DNA of 46,618 bases from an uncultured Lachnospira sp. (GCA_944381165.1 CALWKC010000024.1:1-46618); one strand, 5' to 3'; positions 17,385 through 26,254 are shown, numbered from the stretch's first letter. Numbers and translations are program-made. The notes: generated from the sequence alone by a model not told the origin.

Positions 17385-17405
17385 ACAAACCCTCCGTAAC
17401 AAAAC

Positions 17406-17443
17406 AAAAAAATACCCTGCCCGCAGCATTCCTGCGGGCAAGG
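17406..17443 (-). terminator. Terminator-like hairpin in the nrdD leader / GGDEF terminator
   Basis: 12-bp stem (17415-17426 with 17432-17443, one G-U pair), 5-nt loop, then TA and seven U on the minus strand. It would end the upstream GGDEF transcript, whose stop is at 17484. However, the nrdD promoter's predicted start (about 17440) lies within its first bases, so nrdD mRNA would also begin with this hairpin. Confidence 0.75.
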
Positions 17444-17446
17444 TTG

Positions 17447-17475
17447 ATTATACAATATATTGGGTTTCAAGTCAA
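17447..17475 (-). promoter_or_regulatory. nrdD promoter
   Basis: Minus strand TTGACT (17470-17475), 17-bp spacer, consensus TATAAT (17447-17452). NrdR-like box 2 fills the -10 side of the spacer. Confidence 0.8.
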
Positions 17476-17497
17476 CAATACTATCAATATATAGTCT
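17450..17497 (-). promoter_or_regulatory. Paired NrdR-like operator boxes
   Basis: Box 2 core CAATATATTG is at 17453-17462 (16-mer 17450-17465). Box 1 core CTATATATTG on the minus strand is at 17485-17494 (16-mer 17482-17497). Both cores fit the NrdR consensus CWATATATWG. They are 32 bp apart start to start, the three-helical-turn spacing known for NrdR tandem sites. Box 2 overlaps the nrdD promoter; box 1 overlaps the stop codon of the GGDEF gene. Confidence 0.7.
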
Positions 17498-19337
17498 CTA
17501 TTCCGTTGATGCCTACGCTCATATAGCTAAGCACCGACGCAAATATTCTGGCACAGTCCACTTCATAATCAGCCCACTGAGATGCTTCCTTCAGCTTATT
17601 AAAGGTTACAAGTCCCTTTATATCATCCAGGCCTCCGCCTATGTAGCACTGAATTGTGGAACTGATGCGCTCTTCTTCCATTCTCTTGCAGAATGAAGGG
17701 GCGGTCTCGGAAAGTTTATTCAGAAAACTTACCTCCAGACATCTCTTTCCCTCGCCCATGATAGAGCGAAATTCATGAGAAAAAATATACAAAGCATTAT
17801 CTGCATTCGGTATATCAGCCCCGAATGAATATATCTTCTTCATATCCTTCCCGTAGTACAAGGTGATATTATCTACTCCAAAGGATTCCCTCATATGCTC
17901 CATCGCCTGAACAAACGCCTTTTTGCCGTCAGTAGCAGCCAATTCCGCAAACGAAGCTATATACTTAAGCTCTCTTATCTCCCTTGCATTGTTCATTGCG
18001 TTAAGCTCATGCTTATTGAGAGAAGCCTCATATGATTCACGGTGCAGTTCATCCCTGAAAAATACATATCTGTCCCGGCCCTTTTCCTTTGCAATGTACA
18101 GACAGCAGTCCGCTTTTCTGAATAACTCCTCAAAATCCCGGCCGTTGACAGGAAAAATTGATGCGCCTATCGAACATGTGATTGATAAATTTTCAAAATC
18201 CTCGGCAAACTCCCATTTTATCTGCGTGCGAATTGCCCTTAACATACCTCGGAGAATCTGGTCATCGTTTAACCCCGTAAAGACAATCATAAATTCATCT
18301 CCGCCTATACGTCCTATCACACCGTCCTCGCCCACAATTTCCTTCAGGCGGTTGCCGACTCTCGAAAGCACCTTGTCGCCGTAAAGATGACCGAAAGTAT
18401 CATTTACAGACTTAAAGTGATCAACATCAAGAATTGCTATGACAACTCTGTTTTCCTTCTCTTCCAAAAGCCGTCTCTTGGCATACTCGGTAATTGTCTT
18501 CTTGTTATATACACCTGTCAAAGAATCGTACTGCAGCTCATTCATAATCTCCATAGCCGAATTGACATGACCTAAGCCTGCATCTGCGACAACTCTTCCC
18601 ACAACGGTCTTTTCATTCTCTATGCCGTTATAGACCGCTCCTATAAAACAGAGCTGTTCCATAATTTCGCTCTGCGTACGCACGGCACAATTCATTTTGA
18701 CAGAAAAACTTTCCGTATATGTCTTCATATTTATGACAAACGTGTCAAGCATTGCCTTCTCATCATGACCGACATATCCCTTTTCAAGCATCTTTCTTTT
18801 CCACTCGTCAACGTCCATATTATAAACTTCTATCCTGTGGAATTTGTCGTAATGAAACATGCAGAAAATATTTGTAGCCTTATTATACGAAAATACAAAT
18901 TCGTCGGTCATGCTCATAAGAAGTCTTACCCTTGCAAGGCTTTCCATTGAACTCTCATAATTTGAAACAGCCTCCTCTATATCAATAAGCTCCACTCTGA
19001 TATTTTTCTGCGTCTCAGCCATTGCCTTCTCAGATTGAAATTTGACAAGATTATATCTCCACTCACCGGTGCTTCTTCTAAACCTGAATATAGATTCGCC
19101 GCCTTTTTCGGCCTGCTCTGATGCAAACTTCTTAAACGCCTCCACATCACCAGGATGCAGGTAGTCCGTAATCTTAAAGCATCTGAGGTTATCACTCTCC
19201 AAATACGCCGAAAAATGCTTGTTGGCAACGTATATGGTAAAATTACTGTCAAACACGGCAATTCGTCTCTCAAACCTATGATTATTCACCTTTACATCGA
19301 GTTGAATATCATTGTTTGTACTCTGATTCTCAGCCAT
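17484..19337 (-). CDS. PAS/GGDEF/GAF protein, probable diguanylate cyclase
   Basis: A 617-residue cytoplasmic signalling protein with no membrane segment. Residues about 20-120 look like a PAS domain (AVFDSNFTIYVANKHFSAYL). A second PAS-like domain (about 130-245) follows. The GGDEF domain (about 265-425) has an intact RIGGDEF active site at about 345-349 and the DVDHFKSVNDTFGHLYGD metal/nucleotide loop, so c-di-GMP synthesis is expected. No RxxD inhibitory site is visible before the motif. The C-terminal about 455-600 resembles a GAF-type sensor. The ATG at 19337 has AAGGGGGA upstream, preferred over the open frame to 19397. Promoter at 19409-19437. Confidence 0.88.
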   Translation of the reverse strand: MAENQSTNNDIQLDVKVNNHRFERRIAVFDSNFTIYVANKHFSAYLESDNLRCFKITDYLHPGDVEAFKKFASEQAEKGGESIFRFRRSTGEWRYNLVKFQSEKAMAETQKNIRVELIDIEEAVSNYESSMESLARVRLLMSMTDEFVFSYNKATNIFCMFHYDKFHRIEVYNMDVDEWKRKMLEKGYVGHDEKAMLDTFVINMKTYTESFSVKMNCAVRTQSEIMEQLCFIGAVYNGIENEKTVVGRVVADAGLGHVNSAMEIMNELQYDSLTGVYNKKTITEYAKRRLLEEKENRVVIAILDVDHFKSVNDTFGHLYGDKVLSRVGNRLKEIVGEDGVIGRIGGDEFMIVFTGLNDDQILRGMLRAIRTQIKWEFAEDFENLSITCSIGASIFPVNGRDFEELFRKADCCLYIAKEKGRDRYVFFRDELHRESYEASLNKHELNAMNNAREIRELKYIASFAELAATDGKKAFVQAMEHMRESFGVDNITLYYGKDMKKIYSFGADIPNADNALYIFSHEFRSIMGEGKRCLEVSFLNKLSETAPSFCKRMEEERISSTIQCYIGGGLDDIKGLVTFNKLKEASQWADYEVDCARIFASVLSYMSVGINGIETIY

Positions 19338-19408
19338 ATCTGTCCCCCTTTGTATATAGTTTTTGATTTGACGGTGCGCTGCCGTCCTCCCGCGCAAAAT
19401 ACATTATA

Positions 19409-19437
19409 AGTATAAGACTTTAGTCCTAATTTTGCAA
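19409..19437 (-). promoter_or_regulatory. Promoter of the GGDEF gene
   Basis: Minus strand TTGCAA (19432-19437), 17-bp spacer, TATACT (19409-19414). The spacer holds GGACTAAAGTC, an imperfect GACT-NN-AGTC inverted repeat. The 14-mer TATAAGACTTTAGT (plus strand, 19411-19424) is shared with the yhaO upstream region at 22291. Confidence 0.6.
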
Positions 19438-19443
19438 TATAAA

Positions 19444-21054
19444 TCAGCACAAATTTGCCTGTCTGCATGTAAAATAAAAAATCTGGCGTTTTTCAGCACA
19501 CTCCCGTATAAGTGCCTTAGCCTTCCCGATATGTTCGTCGTCAAAATTCACAAAAGGCTCGTCAAGAACAAGAAAAGTCTCTTTATCCGAATATACACTG
19601 TCAGCAACCGCAAGTCTCTCGCACAGCCACAGCAAATCCTTCTGTCCGAAGCTCAGATAATCAAGCTCCCAAAATGACGCTCCCTGCTCATACTGAATTT
19701 CAAATCCGGAATTAAGCATAATCTTAGAAGCAAGCCCCTCATCAAGCTTGCCGGCGTACTCCAAAAGCTTTTCAGAGATACCTTCGGTGCAGCCCTCGGC
19801 GCAGGAGGCCTTTGCCTCCTTTAAAAAATCCACCGTTTTCTGAAGCATTTCTGATTTTTTCCTGCATCTCTCAAGCTCATCAACAAGCGATGCGCGTTGT
19901 ATTTTAAGCTCGGCTGTTTCCTGTGCAAGCGTCTGCTTTTCTCTTTCAAGCTGCGCTGTTTTCTGATTGACCCTGTCAGCCGTTATTTTTCTGTCAGCCT
20001 GAATATCTGAAAGTTTTTGTTTAATCTGTTCAAGCTCACGTTTAAGTTTCTTTCGCCTTGCGCACAAAAATATATCAGCAATAAGCAATGCTGTTCCCGT
20101 TGCCAAAGCCAGAACCGCAGCAGCCCCGGCCGCACCTCCCGAAATTCTTTCCGAAGCACCTGCCGCAAAGCCTGTGCAGGCTGCTGCCGCCAAAAACGCA
20201 AACACCCATACCGCCCTTGCGGTATTGATATATCTCTGTACCCTCTTAATCTCATTTAAACACTTTGAATGCACGGCTATTTCTTCTCCGCTCTTTGCTC
20301 CGTACCGCGATAAGCCGGAAACTTCGCCGCTCCGCTCTCCGTAAAGCGCGGACATATTTTTTTCTATATCTCTGACAGCCGCCTCTTTCTGCTCACACAG
20401 AGCCTCGTTACGGCTTATCTTATCCCTAAGCTCATAAATAAGGCCGCGTTGTCCCGTTCTCTCGTACTGTCTGCGCTCATCTTCAAGCCGGCTGACAGCT
20501 TCCTCAAAACGCTCCCGCTCTGCGTTAAATTCATCTCCGGCAACCATTTCACCCGTGTCGTCAGCCCGGTGCTCCCGCATAAATCCCAGCCCGGTATAGA
20601 GACTGTCATTCATTTTAAACCCGATATTTCTTCCTGAAATCCATGCTGTTGCCGTAAATCCATCCCTGTCGCTCCCGAAGAGCTCTTCTCCTATATTTAC
20701 GGAATAATCATCTGTCTCGTTTCCCGTGCGCTCGTCTATAAGCTTAAATGTGTCCTCTCTCTCCCTGCTGCCAAAAGTTCTGATCAGGCGATAACTTTTG
20801 TCCCCCTTCTCAAAACATACATAACCGCCCATTGTTCCTCCCTGCCACGGCTTGTATTTTTTCCTCTCGGCCTCATCAAGTATTTTTCTTGTCCTCGTCT
20901 GCGGCATACCGTAAAACATCGCCCTCAAAAACACCGTCAGCGTAGTTTTCCCCTTACCGTTTTCCATACAGAGCTGGTTAAGCCCTTTTTCCGGAGTGCA
21001 CTCATAATCATGAAGCACCCCGAAATTTTCCACATATATTTTTGTAAGATACAT
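19444..21054 (-). CDS. yhaN: SbcC/Rad50-like ATPase of the YhaN type
   Basis: A 536-residue AAA-type SMC-like ATPase, much shorter than true SbcC (about 1000 residues). Walker A is MENGKGKTT (about 30-38) and Walker B is TFLVLDEPFVNFDD near 495, after a signature-like YLSFGQKDLL. The head halves are split by coiled coils (about 185-245 and 340-410). Two hydrophobic segments at about 280-300 and 307-328 would anchor the middle in the membrane, as in Bacillus YhaN. Its ATG is 2 bases after the yhaO stop, so the two are coupled. Known relatives act with YhaO as a nuclease/ATPase complex; exact substrate not shown here. Symbol given by family resemblance. Confidence 0.8.
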   Translation of the reverse strand: MYLTKIYVENFGVLHDYECTPEKGLNQLCMENGKGKTTLTVFLRAMFYGMPQTRTRKILDEAERKKYKPWQGGTMGGYVCFEKGDKSYRLIRTFGSREREDTFKLIDERTGNETDDYSVNIGEELFGSDRDGFTATAWISGRNIGFKMNDSLYTGLGFMREHRADDTGEMVAGDEFNAERERFEEAVSRLEDERRQYERTGQRGLIYELRDKISRNEALCEQKEAAVRDIEKNMSALYGERSGEVSGLSRYGAKSGEEIAVHSKCLNEIKRVQRYINTARAVWVFAFLAAAACTGFAAGASERISGGAAGAAAVLALATGTALLIADIFLCARRKKLKRELEQIKQKLSDIQADRKITADRVNQKTAQLEREKQTLAQETAELKIQRASLVDELERCRKKSEMLQKTVDFLKEAKASCAEGCTEGISEKLLEYAGKLDEGLASKIMLNSGFEIQYEQGASFWELDYLSFGQKDLLWLCERLAVADSVYSDKETFLVLDEPFVNFDDEHIGKAKALIRECAEKRQIFYFTCRQANLC

Positions 21055-21056
21055 TA

Positions 21057-22100
21057 TCAGTATACTCCTCTTAACGCGTTAAGACCCTTTTCCAAAATAA
21101 ATTTTTTGACGTCCTCGGGCTCTTCGCTGTCCATAACAAGCTTTACAAACCTCTCGCCTATCGGTCCGACTGCTTTTGCGGTTTCACAGCTTCGGCTCAC
21201 TGAGGTTCTGTCCTCAAGCCTGAATGCAAAAAATCTATCTTTAAAATATTGTTCTATATATGTATAATCTATTGTCTGGCCGGGAGCCGTCTCCCCCGTA
21301 AGCTCGGCCTTAACAATGTCACCCGAAGAAATCCCATCGCTGACGTCCTCAATCATCCTGCACAGCGAAGGCGTTGTAGCATCAGCCTGCATCCGGACAC
21401 TGACGATATGTGCCTGTCTCCTGCCAAACGGCACAAACTTAATCCGCACGTTCCCCGTCCGTCCGGCAGGTATTTGTTCATTCATCTCGGCAATCACAAA
21501 GCCTGTCTGCACACACTCATCAAACCCTCTTGGCTCCAGACATCCGCTGTAACAGAAAATCCCTCTGTCATCAATTCTTTGAACTCCGTATCTGTGAATA
21601 TGCCCCGCCGCCATATAATCTATATTTAATCCCGACGGCATATCTTTTTTGGGGAGCTCTCCGTGAAATACAACAATATTTATATCCGACGCCGAAAGCC
21701 TCAAATACCTGCACATTGAAAGCTCCGAAATCCCGGTGATACAGACTCTGCCATACCGGTATGCACATATGCCGTGCTCAAAAACCCTGAAGTTAGGAAG
21801 CCCCTCCAGCTCAGGAAGCGGTTTGTTTTCATCGTGATTTCCCCGGATATAAAGAAAATCCATATCCGTGTTTGTTTGTATGCAATCCGCCAGAACCTGC
21901 ATGGTTTTTGGAGAGCGAATGTCAGAGTCAAATAAATCTCCCGCAATCAGAACGATTTTCACTCCCTCGCGTCTGCCGTACTCAACCATATCCTTAAATG
22001 TAAGCAATATCTCATTATTTCGTATTGCGGCCTGTTCTCCCGTCAAATTTGTTCTAAGCGACGAATCGAGATGTATATCCGCACAATGTAATATCTTCAC
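21057..22100 (-). CDS. yhaO: SbcD/Mre11-like metallophosphoesterase (YhaO type)
   Basis: A 347-residue calcineurin-like phosphoesterase with the full set of metal-binding motifs in order: CADIHLD (D8, H10), AGDLFD (near 54), RGNHDE (near 86), VVFHGE (near 143) and AGHIH (near 166). The C-terminal about 210-347 is a family capping domain. By analogy with SbcCD/Mre11-Rad50 it would be the nuclease subunit, working with the ATPase encoded directly downstream. An ORF of 66 codons upstream (22109-22309) has no ribosome binding site and was not accepted. Confidence 0.87.
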   Translation of the reverse strand: MKILHCADIHLDSSLRTNLTGEQAAIRNNEILLTFKDMVEYGRREGVKIVLIAGDLFDSDIRSPKTMQVLADCIQTNTDMDFLYIRGNHDENKPLPELEGLPNFRVFEHGICAYRYGRVCITGISELSMCRYLRLSASDINIVVFHGELPKKDMPSGLNIDYMAAGHIHRYGVQRIDDRGIFCYSGCLEPRGFDECVQTGFVIAEMNEQIPAGRTGNVRIKFVPFGRRQAHIVSVRMQADATTPSLCRMIEDVSDGISSGDIVKAELTGETAPGQTIDYTYIEQYFKDRFFAFRLEDRTSVSRSCETAKAVGPIGERFVKLVMDSEEPEDVKKFILEKGLNALRGVY

Positions 22101-22290
22101 TTCTTACCTCATTTCTTTATCTTTGTATTTATTACTGAAGCAATAAACTCTCTGTCACAATATCGCCTTTTTACACTATTATAAATGCAGCCGTTCTCTC
22201 TGTCCAGCTCACCATTTTCAGCAAAATTCCCCTGTTTTATTAATCCGAAAATTTTTTCTGCTGGTCTGTATAATTTGTATGGACATGCCA

Positions 22291-22304
22291 TATAAGACTT
22301 TAGT
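22291..22304 (-). promoter_or_regulatory. 14-base motif shared with the GGDEF promoter
   Basis: TATAAGACTTTAGT on the plus strand is identical to 19411-19424. On the minus strand it reads ACTAAAGTCTTATA and lies about 190 bases before the yhaO ATG, where a -10 element could sit (TTATAT). No clean -35 box pairs with it. Possibly a shared operator; weak evidence. Confidence 0.35.
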
Positions 22305-22323
22305 ACCAATACATTATATTGTG

Positions 22324-22352
22324 TTTTCTTTTCTTATTAATCATGCTATAAT
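22324..22352 (+). promoter_or_regulatory. Promoter of the 53-residue ORF
   Basis: An extended -10 (TGCTATAAT, hexamer 22347-22352) with a poor -35 (TTTTCT near 22324). The extended -10 makes up for the weak -35. It starts a transcript about 50 bases before the small ORF. Confidence 0.6.
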
Positions 22353-22409
22353 ACAACATATTGTTGATTAAATTTATAGTCAACTCAAAGTTTAGGAGGT
22401 TTTTCAGAT

Positions 22410-22571
22410 ATGGAACGTGTAAAGATGAATAAGGTGGAGGTGTCTCACGGAAACACAATCAAAAAGTTTCCTGTTTACGAAATCTATCTTGACGGAGTTA
22501 TTGTCACAAAGGTTTCAAATGAATCAGACGCATTGGAAATGGTTTCACGCTGGCAGGAAATTTACAAATAG
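22410..22571 (+). CDS. 53-residue protein of unknown function
   Basis: An ATG with a strong AGGAGGT ribosome binding site 10 bases upstream opens a 53-codon frame: MERVKMNKVEVSHGNTIKKF, then PVYEIYLDGVIVTKV, then SNESDALEMVSRWQEIYK. It has its own extended -10 promoter and ends before a repeat and terminator, so it forms a complete small gene unit. The sequence suggests two or three beta strands and a C-terminal helix; there are no cysteines or membrane segments. I do not recognise the family. It is divergent from yhaO and convergent with ktrA. Confidence 0.75.
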   Translation: MERVKMNKVEVSHGNTIKKFPVYEIYLDGVIVTKVSNESDALEMVSRWQEIYK

Positions 22572-22640
22572 CCGGCTGTTGTTTATTTTTTCTCATTAGC
22601 AGCAGTGAGAAATACATATTACAGTTTTCTCACATAAAAA

Positions 22641-22769
22641 AGAGTTCGCGTGCGAACTCTTTCGCGAGGCGCGGATTCGTAAGAATAATTACCTTTCCGC
22701 GCCTCTGCGATCCTGCGGAGCATTTTGATTCTATAGGAAGTTCAAAGAACTTTCCTGTAGAATCAAAAA
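22641..22769 (+). repeat. Full copy (B) of the dispersed three-hairpin repeat
   Basis: 129 bp, about 93% identical to copy C (36771-36899) with 9 differences and no gaps by eye. Hairpin 1 is AGAGTTCGC/GCGAACTCT. Hairpin 2 is TCGCGAGGCGCGGA paired with TCCGCGCCTCTGCGA. Hairpin 3 is TTGATTCTATAGGAAGTTC paired with GAACTTTCCTGTAGAATCAA. A terminator hairpin follows at once. Confidence 0.85.
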
Positions 22770-22803
22770 CCGCGCCGGAACACTTTGTTTCCGGCGCAGT
22801 TTT
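22766..22803. terminator. Bidirectional terminator of ktrA and the small ORF
   Basis: 9-bp GC-rich perfect stem (22772-22780 with 22789-22797), followed by GGTTTTTG on the minus strand and AGTTTTGG on the plus strand. It lies between convergent genes. Confidence 0.8.
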
Positions 22804-22877
22804 GGTATTATCCTGTCTGTCATTGTATCTGCCATCCGGCTTTCTGCTTTAACGCTCAGCCAAAGCTTTCATGACAT

Positions 22878-23534
22878 CTATTCTATTTCTCCGAGCATTC
22901 TGTCAACATCTTTCTTATACCCTATAACCTTAACGTGGTCGCTCTCATTAAACGCATAATCCACAGGCGGCATTGCCATGACCTTTCCGCCCCTCGGAAT
23001 AACGGCTATAACATTTACGTTGTACACAGCTCTTACATTTATCTCCTTCATTGTCCTTCCCACCCATGAGGGCATCACAGGAATTTCATAAAGCGAGCAG
23101 TCGTCTGATATTGATACATAATCAAACACATGGTGAGCGCTGCATCTTTCCGCAAGATTATAAGCCACATCTCTTTCAGGATAAAGAACTTCATCCGCTC
23201 CGTTTTTGAGAAGAAATTTTGCCTGTATATCACGGCTCGCCATGCTTATGACATAGCGGGCTCCCATTTCCTTTACAAGACTTGTAACCTCGAGACTGTT
23301 CTGAAAATTCTGCGCAATACACACAATCACAAGGTCAAATCCGCCAAGTCCCAATGTCTTTAAAACATCAATATTTGTACAGTCACCTACGCGGGCTGTT
23401 GTGACAAGCGGAAACATATCACGTATATTGTCCTCTTCTTTATCAACTACCATAACCTTATTGCCAAGCTCTAAAAGCCTGTTCACAAGATGATGTCCAA
23501 ATCTTCCCACGCCTATAACAAGTATTGATTTCAC
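22878..23534 (-). CDS. ktrA: KtrA/TrkA-type potassium uptake regulatory protein
   Basis: A 218-residue RCK protein. TrkA_N (about 1-120) carries the Rossmann loop ILVIGVGRFGHHLVNRL and the acidic end of strand 2, MVVDKEED. TrkA_C (about 135-218) ends in ESDHVKVIGYKKDVDRM. Such proteins gate a Ktr/Trk potassium channel by binding ATP/ADP or c-di-AMP. The start is a GTG at 23534 with GGAGG 6 bases upstream; the longer ATG frame to 23630 overlaps corA and lacks a site. No KtrB/TrkH membrane partner is in the window. It follows corA by 29 bases, so the partner might be encoded elsewhere. Confidence 0.88.
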   Translation of the reverse strand: MKSILVIGVGRFGHHLVNRLLELGNKVMVVDKEEDNIRDMFPLVTTARVGDCTNIDVLKTLGLGGFDLVIVCIAQNFQNSLEVTSLVKEMGARYVISMASRDIQAKFLLKNGADEVLYPERDVAYNLAERCSAHHVFDYVSISDDCSLYEIPVMPSWVGRTMKEINVRAVYNVNVIAVIPRGGKVMAMPPVDYAFNESDHVKVIGYKKDVDRMLGEIE

Positions 23535-23563
23535 AATATTCCTCCAATTTAAAATATTATAAG

Positions 23564-24505
23564 TCAAAGCATCTTTTTCCTGCGCAGTATCCACAGCGTA
23601 ACTATACATATCACAAGAATAATACCGCATACTATCCCAAAACCATACGGATTAGACGAAAACGGTACCCCGCGTTCGTCCAGATTCATTCCGTAAATTC
23701 CCGATATAATTGTCGGTATTGTAGTCACAAGTGTGATTGACGTGAGATACTTCATCACATTGTTAAGCTTATTGTCCATAACAGAGGACAAAAGCTCTCT
23801 TGTACCGTCTATAATATCCCTGTAAATAGCCGTCATCTCTATCGCCTGCTGAAACTCAACCATTGCGTCCTCAAGAAGCTCCATATCTTCAGGGTACTGC
23901 TCTATTCTCTTATACCGCCTCAGCCTCTCAAGAACTATACTGTTTGAACGAAGAGAGGTTGCGAAGTATACGAGCGTTGACTCAAGCTCATGCAGCTCAA
24001 TAATATCGCCGTCCTTTGTATTTTTTCCGGCACGCTCCTCTATCTCAACCCTCTTTTTATCTATTCCTCTAAGATAAGCCTGATACATGGTAGCAGAACG
24101 CAGAAGAATCTGATAAATAAACCTCATTTTCTTCTTTGTGCTGAAATCTTTCATCTTATTGAGCGTAAAGAAATCCACAACGGGCGTGTTTTCCCTGCAC
24201 ACTGTTATAATAGCATTCTGTTTTAAAATAATGCCAAGAGGTATAGTCGTATACATCTTTTTTTCATGACGGACCTCGGGCGACGGTATGTCGACAAGTA
24301 TAAGCGTATATCCGTCCTCAAGACTTATACGCGAGCTCTCCTCATCGTCCATAGCCGTTGCAAGGTCATCAATCTCAATGTCAAACTGCTGCGCGACCAT
24401 AGAAAGCTCCTTGCTTGTAGGATCAACCATCTGTATCCACGCGCCGTCCTCAAAATGTGCCAGCTTATTTATAACTCTCTCGTCCGTTCTGTAAATATTC
24501 AGCAT
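23564..24505 (-). CDS. corA: CorA-family magnesium/divalent cation channel
   Basis: A 313-residue protein with the CorA layout: an N-terminal cytosolic alpha/beta domain, a long helix (about 150-250), and two C-terminal membrane segments. The invariant YGMN motif (IYGMNLDERGVPF, about 269-281) ends the first segment; the second segment (about 287-306) precedes a basic RRKKML tail. It forms a homopentameric channel for Mg2+ (some relatives take Co2+, Ni2+ or Zn2+). It is flanked by a chemoreceptor 18 bases upstream and ktrA 29 bases downstream, all on the same strand, so the three are likely co-transcribed. Confidence 0.93.
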   Translation of the reverse strand: MLNIYRTDERVINKLAHFEDGAWIQMVDPTSKELSMVAQQFDIEIDDLATAMDDEESSRISLEDGYTLILVDIPSPEVRHEKKMYTTIPLGIILKQNAIITVCRENTPVVDFFTLNKMKDFSTKKKMRFIYQILLRSATMYQAYLRGIDKKRVEIEERAGKNTKDGDIIELHELESTLVYFATSLRSNSIVLERLRRYKRIEQYPEDMELLEDAMVEFQQAIEMTAIYRDIIDGTRELLSSVMDNKLNNVMKYLTSITLVTTIPTIISGIYGMNLDERGVPFSSNPYGFGIVCGIILVICIVTLWILRRKKML

Positions 24506-24523
24506 AGCAGCTTATTCTCCCGA

Positions 24524-26254
24524 CTACTCAAATTTAAACATCCTGGTATCCTCAGCAATTTCTTTCGCAAGCGCCGCTATCTTATTTGTGTCCTCAGAGC
24601 ACTCTGATATAATATTCTGAAGCTCTGTCATAGAAGCGGACGTCTCCTGCGCACTTGCGGCGTTTTCCTCAGCTATGGCAGCAAGGCTCTCAACAACCTC
24701 AGTGACATTTGCCTTTTCGGAATCGAGGCGCTCAATCTGCTTGCCTATGCTTTCAAGCGCATTTACCACAATATTAATTTCATTATTCAGCTTTTCAAAT
24801 ACCTTTTCGGTATTTATAAGCATTTGGTTCTGCTCTTCAATAACCTCCGTCAGCTCAGTCATAGTCATAACGCTTCTGTCAGAATTGGCAATCAGATCCT
24901 GTATAATGCGGACTATCTCCTCCGCAGAACTCTTTGACTGCTCAGACAGGGAACGTATTTCATCTGCCACAACCGCAAAGCCTTTTCCCATCTCGCCTGC
25001 TCTTGCAGCCTCTATACTTGCGTTGAGCGATAAGAGATTTGTCTGGCTCGCAATGTCAGTGATAACATCTGTCGCCGTCTTAATATTATTTGCAGACTCA
25101 TTCGTTGCATTAGTCTGCTCAAACACCATCTTAACTGATTCTTCTGTCTTTTTGCTTATTCTCGAAAGCTCCGTGAGAGTATCATTGACAGTCTTGTTAT
25201 AATCCTGCATAGATGAAGCGCTGTTTCCAAGATTTCCAACATCTTCAGTAATCTCATCAATCGCGTTGCCTATATTCACAACATCATAATTTGCACGCTG
25301 AGTCTCCTCCGCCTGTGAAGTTGCTCCCTTTGCAATTTCGTTGGAAGCCGCGTCCATATTACCAATATTTTCATTTATGGCATTAAAGGAATCTACATAC
25401 TTCTCCGCAAAGCTGTCAAGCCTTGTGCTTGTGTCGACAATACTTCCCATAATTCTGGTAAGATGTTCGACAACCTCCTTTGTGGCCTTTGCCATGTCGC
25501 CGATCTCATCTCCCCTTTTCTGAGCATCCTCATAGGTCTCAAACTTGAGAATACCGTCAGCAACCTTGCGTATCTCGCTGCTTGTATGCACCATCGCCTT
25601 TGTCATTCCTCTTGTAGCAAGCATTGATAAGATAACCGCCGCTATAATGAGTATAACCGCCGCTCCTATAATAAACATACCTGAGCTTATAATTATGTTC
25701 ATAACTGAATCATGCGTAACCGCCACAAAAATCATACCTACAATATCGTCGCTGCCGTCCTGCGGAAGCGGAAGGTAATACGCGCAGTATGTAGTTCCCG
25801 CAACATCAATATTATTTATAAAAACATTTTCTCCATTATTAAGAACCCTGTCCGCTATCTGTGAATCCGCCTTAGAGCCCTCAATCCTGTTGCCGGAGCT
25901 GTCTCTTAATGTCGAAGCAACTCTCACATCCTCAGCAAACAAAGTCGTCTCAATGCCTGTCTGCTCCTTGAGAATGTCTATAACCTCATAATTGCCTGAG
26001 ATCACCTCGTCGCCCTTCTTGAACACACCGCCGCTGTATGTAAACTTGTCATCATTAACAGCTTCATATCTCTGTACTGTCGACATTCCGTATGAATAAA
26101 GCTGTTCTTTTATTCGTTCCATGCCCATATTATATACAGCTACCAAACCTATAACACCGATTACAAGTATGGCTACAATCAATGGTCCCAAAACCATTGC
26201 GGTAATTCTCCCCCTGAAACTTACAGACCTTTTTACGTTCTTTGCATCTTTCAT
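24524..26254 (-). CDS. Methyl-accepting chemotaxis protein with a cache-type sensor
   Basis: A 576-residue chemoreceptor. TM1 is about 17-42; the external domain (about 45-185) has the PAS-like single-cache pattern ([25 protein letters not shown] ... [14 protein letters not shown] ... [18 protein letters not shown] in pieces). TM2 is about 190-213, then HAMP and the signalling coiled coil. The hairpin tip ([22 protein letters not shown] ... [16 protein letters not shown]) is intact. A GGAGG site is 6 bases before the ATG and the promoter is at 26328-26356. Only 18 bases separate it from corA. Confidence 0.94.
   Translation of the reverse strand: MKDAKNVKRSVSFRGRITAMVLGPLIVAILVIGVIGLVAVYNMGMERIKEQLYSYGMSTVQRYEAVNDDKFTYSGGVFKKGDEVISGNYEVIDILKEQTGIETTLFAEDVRVASTLRDSSGNRIEGSKADSQIADRVLNNGENVFINNIDVAGTTYCAYYLPLPQDGSDDIVGMIFVAVTHDSVMNIIISSGMFIIGAAVILIIAAVILSMLATRGMTKAMVHTSSEIRKVADGILKFETYEDAQKRGDEIGDMAKATKEVVEHLTRIMGSIVDTSTRLDSFAEKYVDSFNAINENIGNMDAASNEIAKGATSQAEETQRANYDVVNIGNAIDEITEDVGNLGNSASSMQDYNKTVNDTLTELSRISKKTEESVKMVFEQTNATNESANNIKTATDVITDIASQTNLLSLNASIEAARAGEMGKGFAVVADEIRSLSEQSKSSAEEIVRIIQDLIANSDRSVMTMTELTEVIEEQNQMLINTEKVFEKLNNEINIVVNALESIGKQIERLDSEKANVTEVVESLAAIAEENAASAQETSASMTELQNIISECSEDTNKIAALAKEIAEDTRMFKFE

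Noticed and set aside
19444-21054. Damaged ATPase because Walker A reads NGKGKTT
   Set aside because: This form is normal for Rad50/SbcC-type Walker A motifs; Walker B and the signature are intact.
22109-22309. 66-codon frame upstream of yhaO
   Set aside because: No ribosome binding site and no recognisable motif; it lies in what is probably the yhaO leader.
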